15,006 nt of DNA from Legionellales bacterium (GTDB lineage: Bacteria > Pseudomonadota > Gammaproteobacteria > Berkiellales > Berkiellaceae): contig JAHFQF010000035.1 of NCBI GenBank assembly GCA_023266435.1, positions 1-15,006 of the forward strand, read 5' to 3'. Under the pieces are notes generated by a model. That model did no database searches and had not been told where the DNA came from. It saw only the letters and a program-made list of their open reading frames with translations. Shown here piece after piece: positions 14,211 to 15,006 of this stretch (positions are counted from its first letter, which is position 1; each line of letters starts with the position of its first letter). Made by a program: the position numbers and the translations under genes.

Positions 14211-15006
14211 ATGGAATCTAATAAACAAAAGGCACTCGAAGCCGCGCTATCACAAATCGATCGACAATTTGGCAAAGGCTCTATCATGCGATTAGGAGGC
14301 GATGCTGTTGAGTATAACATTGGTGTTATCTCAAGTGGCTCACTGGGGCTAGACATCGCATTGGGATTAGGGGGATATCCTAAAGGTCGGATCGTCGAAA
14401 TTTATGGTCCCGAATCTTCCGGTAAAACAACCTTGGCATTACAAGCTATTGCAGAGTGCCAAAAAGCAGGGGGCGTGGCCGCTTTTATCGATGCGGAACA
14501 TGCTTTAGATCCGGCCTATGCTGAGAAATTAGGTGTCAATCGCTCGGATTTGTTAGTTTCGCAACCTGATACTGGAGAGCAAGCCTTAGAAATTGCAGAC
14601 ATGCTCGTTCGATCTGGTGGTGTAGATATTTTGGTCATTGACTCAGTCGCAGCCTTAACACCCAAAGCAGAAATTGATGGGGAAATGGGTGACTCACACA
14701 TGGGCCTACAAGCACGCTTGATGTCTCAAGCTTTGCGTAAGATTACTGGGAACATTAAGCGCACAAATACATTAGTAATTTTTATTAATCAAATTCGTAT
14801 GAAAATTGGTGTGATGTTTGGTAACCCTGAAACAACAACAGGCGGAAATGCGTTGAAGTTTTATGCCTCCGTACGTTTAGACATTCGTCGTACTGGTATG
14901 GTGAAAAAAGGCGAAGAAATTCTTGGTAGTGAAACGCGGGTGAAAGTAGTAAAAAACAAAGTGGCACCGCCGTTCAAACAAGCTGAGTTTGAAATTTTAT
15001 ATGGGG
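14211..15006 (+). CDS. recA: Recombinase RecA (3' end outside window)
   Basis: RecA forms filaments on single-stranded DNA, carries out strand exchange and, where present, triggers LexA self-cleavage. The frame is open to the right edge; 265 codons are visible and roughly the last 80-90 residues are missing. Two in-frame ATGs stand at 14208 and 14211. The Shine-Dalgarno AAGGAG (14198-14203) is 4 nt from the first and 7 nt from the second, so I favour 14211 (MESNKQKALEAAL). Walker A GPESSGKT lies at residues 66-73, and the catalytic Glu96 is in FIDAEHALDP. Next come VIDSVAALTPKAEI, loop L1 with GEMGDSHMGLQAR, and loop L2 with FGNPETTTGGNALKFYASV. The sequence is very close to E. coli RecA in these regions. 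It is divergent from mutS, with no cinA-like gene in between. Confidence 0.97.
   Translation, partial: MESNKQKALEAALSQIDRQFGKGSIMRLGGDAVEYNIGVISSGSLGLDIALGLGGYPKGRIVEIYGPESSGKTTLALQAIAECQKAGGVAAFIDAEHALDPAYAEKLGVNRSDLLVSQPDTGEQALEIADMLVRSGGVDILVIDSVAALTPKAEIDGEMGDSHMGLQARLMSQALRKITGNIKRTNTLVIFINQIRMKIGVMFGNPETTTGGNALKFYASVRLDIRRTGMVKKGEEILGSETRVKVVKNKVAPPFKQAEFEILYG

Noticed and set aside
1..15006. A novel defence, mobile or biosynthetic gene system
   Set aside because: All long genes but two belong to well-known core families, there is no mobility gene, and the two poorly known genes (vWA-like, DUF945) stand alone in separate units with no system-like clustering.

Overview
The window reads as a core chromosomal segment of a gammaproteobacterium, moderately AT-rich and densely packed. 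FadE, FadD, MinC and RecA all align by eye with their Escherichia coli counterparts. The small Hsp20 and the direct mutS/recA adjacency would fit the Legionella/Coxiella side (Legionellales), but that placement is inference and cannot be proven from this window. I see no tRNA, rRNA, CRISPR array, transposase, integrase or phage gene, and no clearly novel defence or biosynthetic system. What stands out is in the intergenic DNA and in one repeat-bearing surface-type protein.

Layout. Positions 1-2205 (+) hold the 3' part of an alpha/beta hydrolase overlapping fadD, the long-chain acyl-CoA synthetase. Positions 2277-4196 (-) hold the division-site operon minC-minD-minE. After a 386-bp divergent intergenic region, 4583-6592 (+) encodes a membrane-anchored von Willebrand A-like protein with a 14-residue tandem repeat in its tail. 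It converges with fadE (6609-9083, -), the acyl-CoA dehydrogenase. A 127-bp divergent control region with a perfect palindrome separates fadE from a YdgA/DUF945-family gene (9211-10608, +). Next come a small heat-shock gene with a textbook sigma-32 promoter (10759-11193, +), a 245-bp intergenic stretch full of inverted repeats, mutS (11439-14027, -) and, divergently, recA (14211 to the right edge, +, incomplete).

How the genes work together. FadD activates fatty acids and FadE performs the first oxidation of acyl-CoA, so two early beta-oxidation steps lie within 10 kb, though not in one operon. MinC, MinD and MinE act together to place the division septum. MutS and RecA are DNA-repair proteins read from one shared divergent promoter region. 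Hsp20 is a stress chaperone. The functions of the vWA-like and DUF945 genes are not known from sequence.

Several starts are not the longest ATG. fadD (GTG 499), minC (GTG 4196), minD (TTG 3408), minE (ATG 2579), fadE (ATG 9083) and hsp20 (ATG 10759) were chosen from Shine-Dalgarno spacing and family N-termini.
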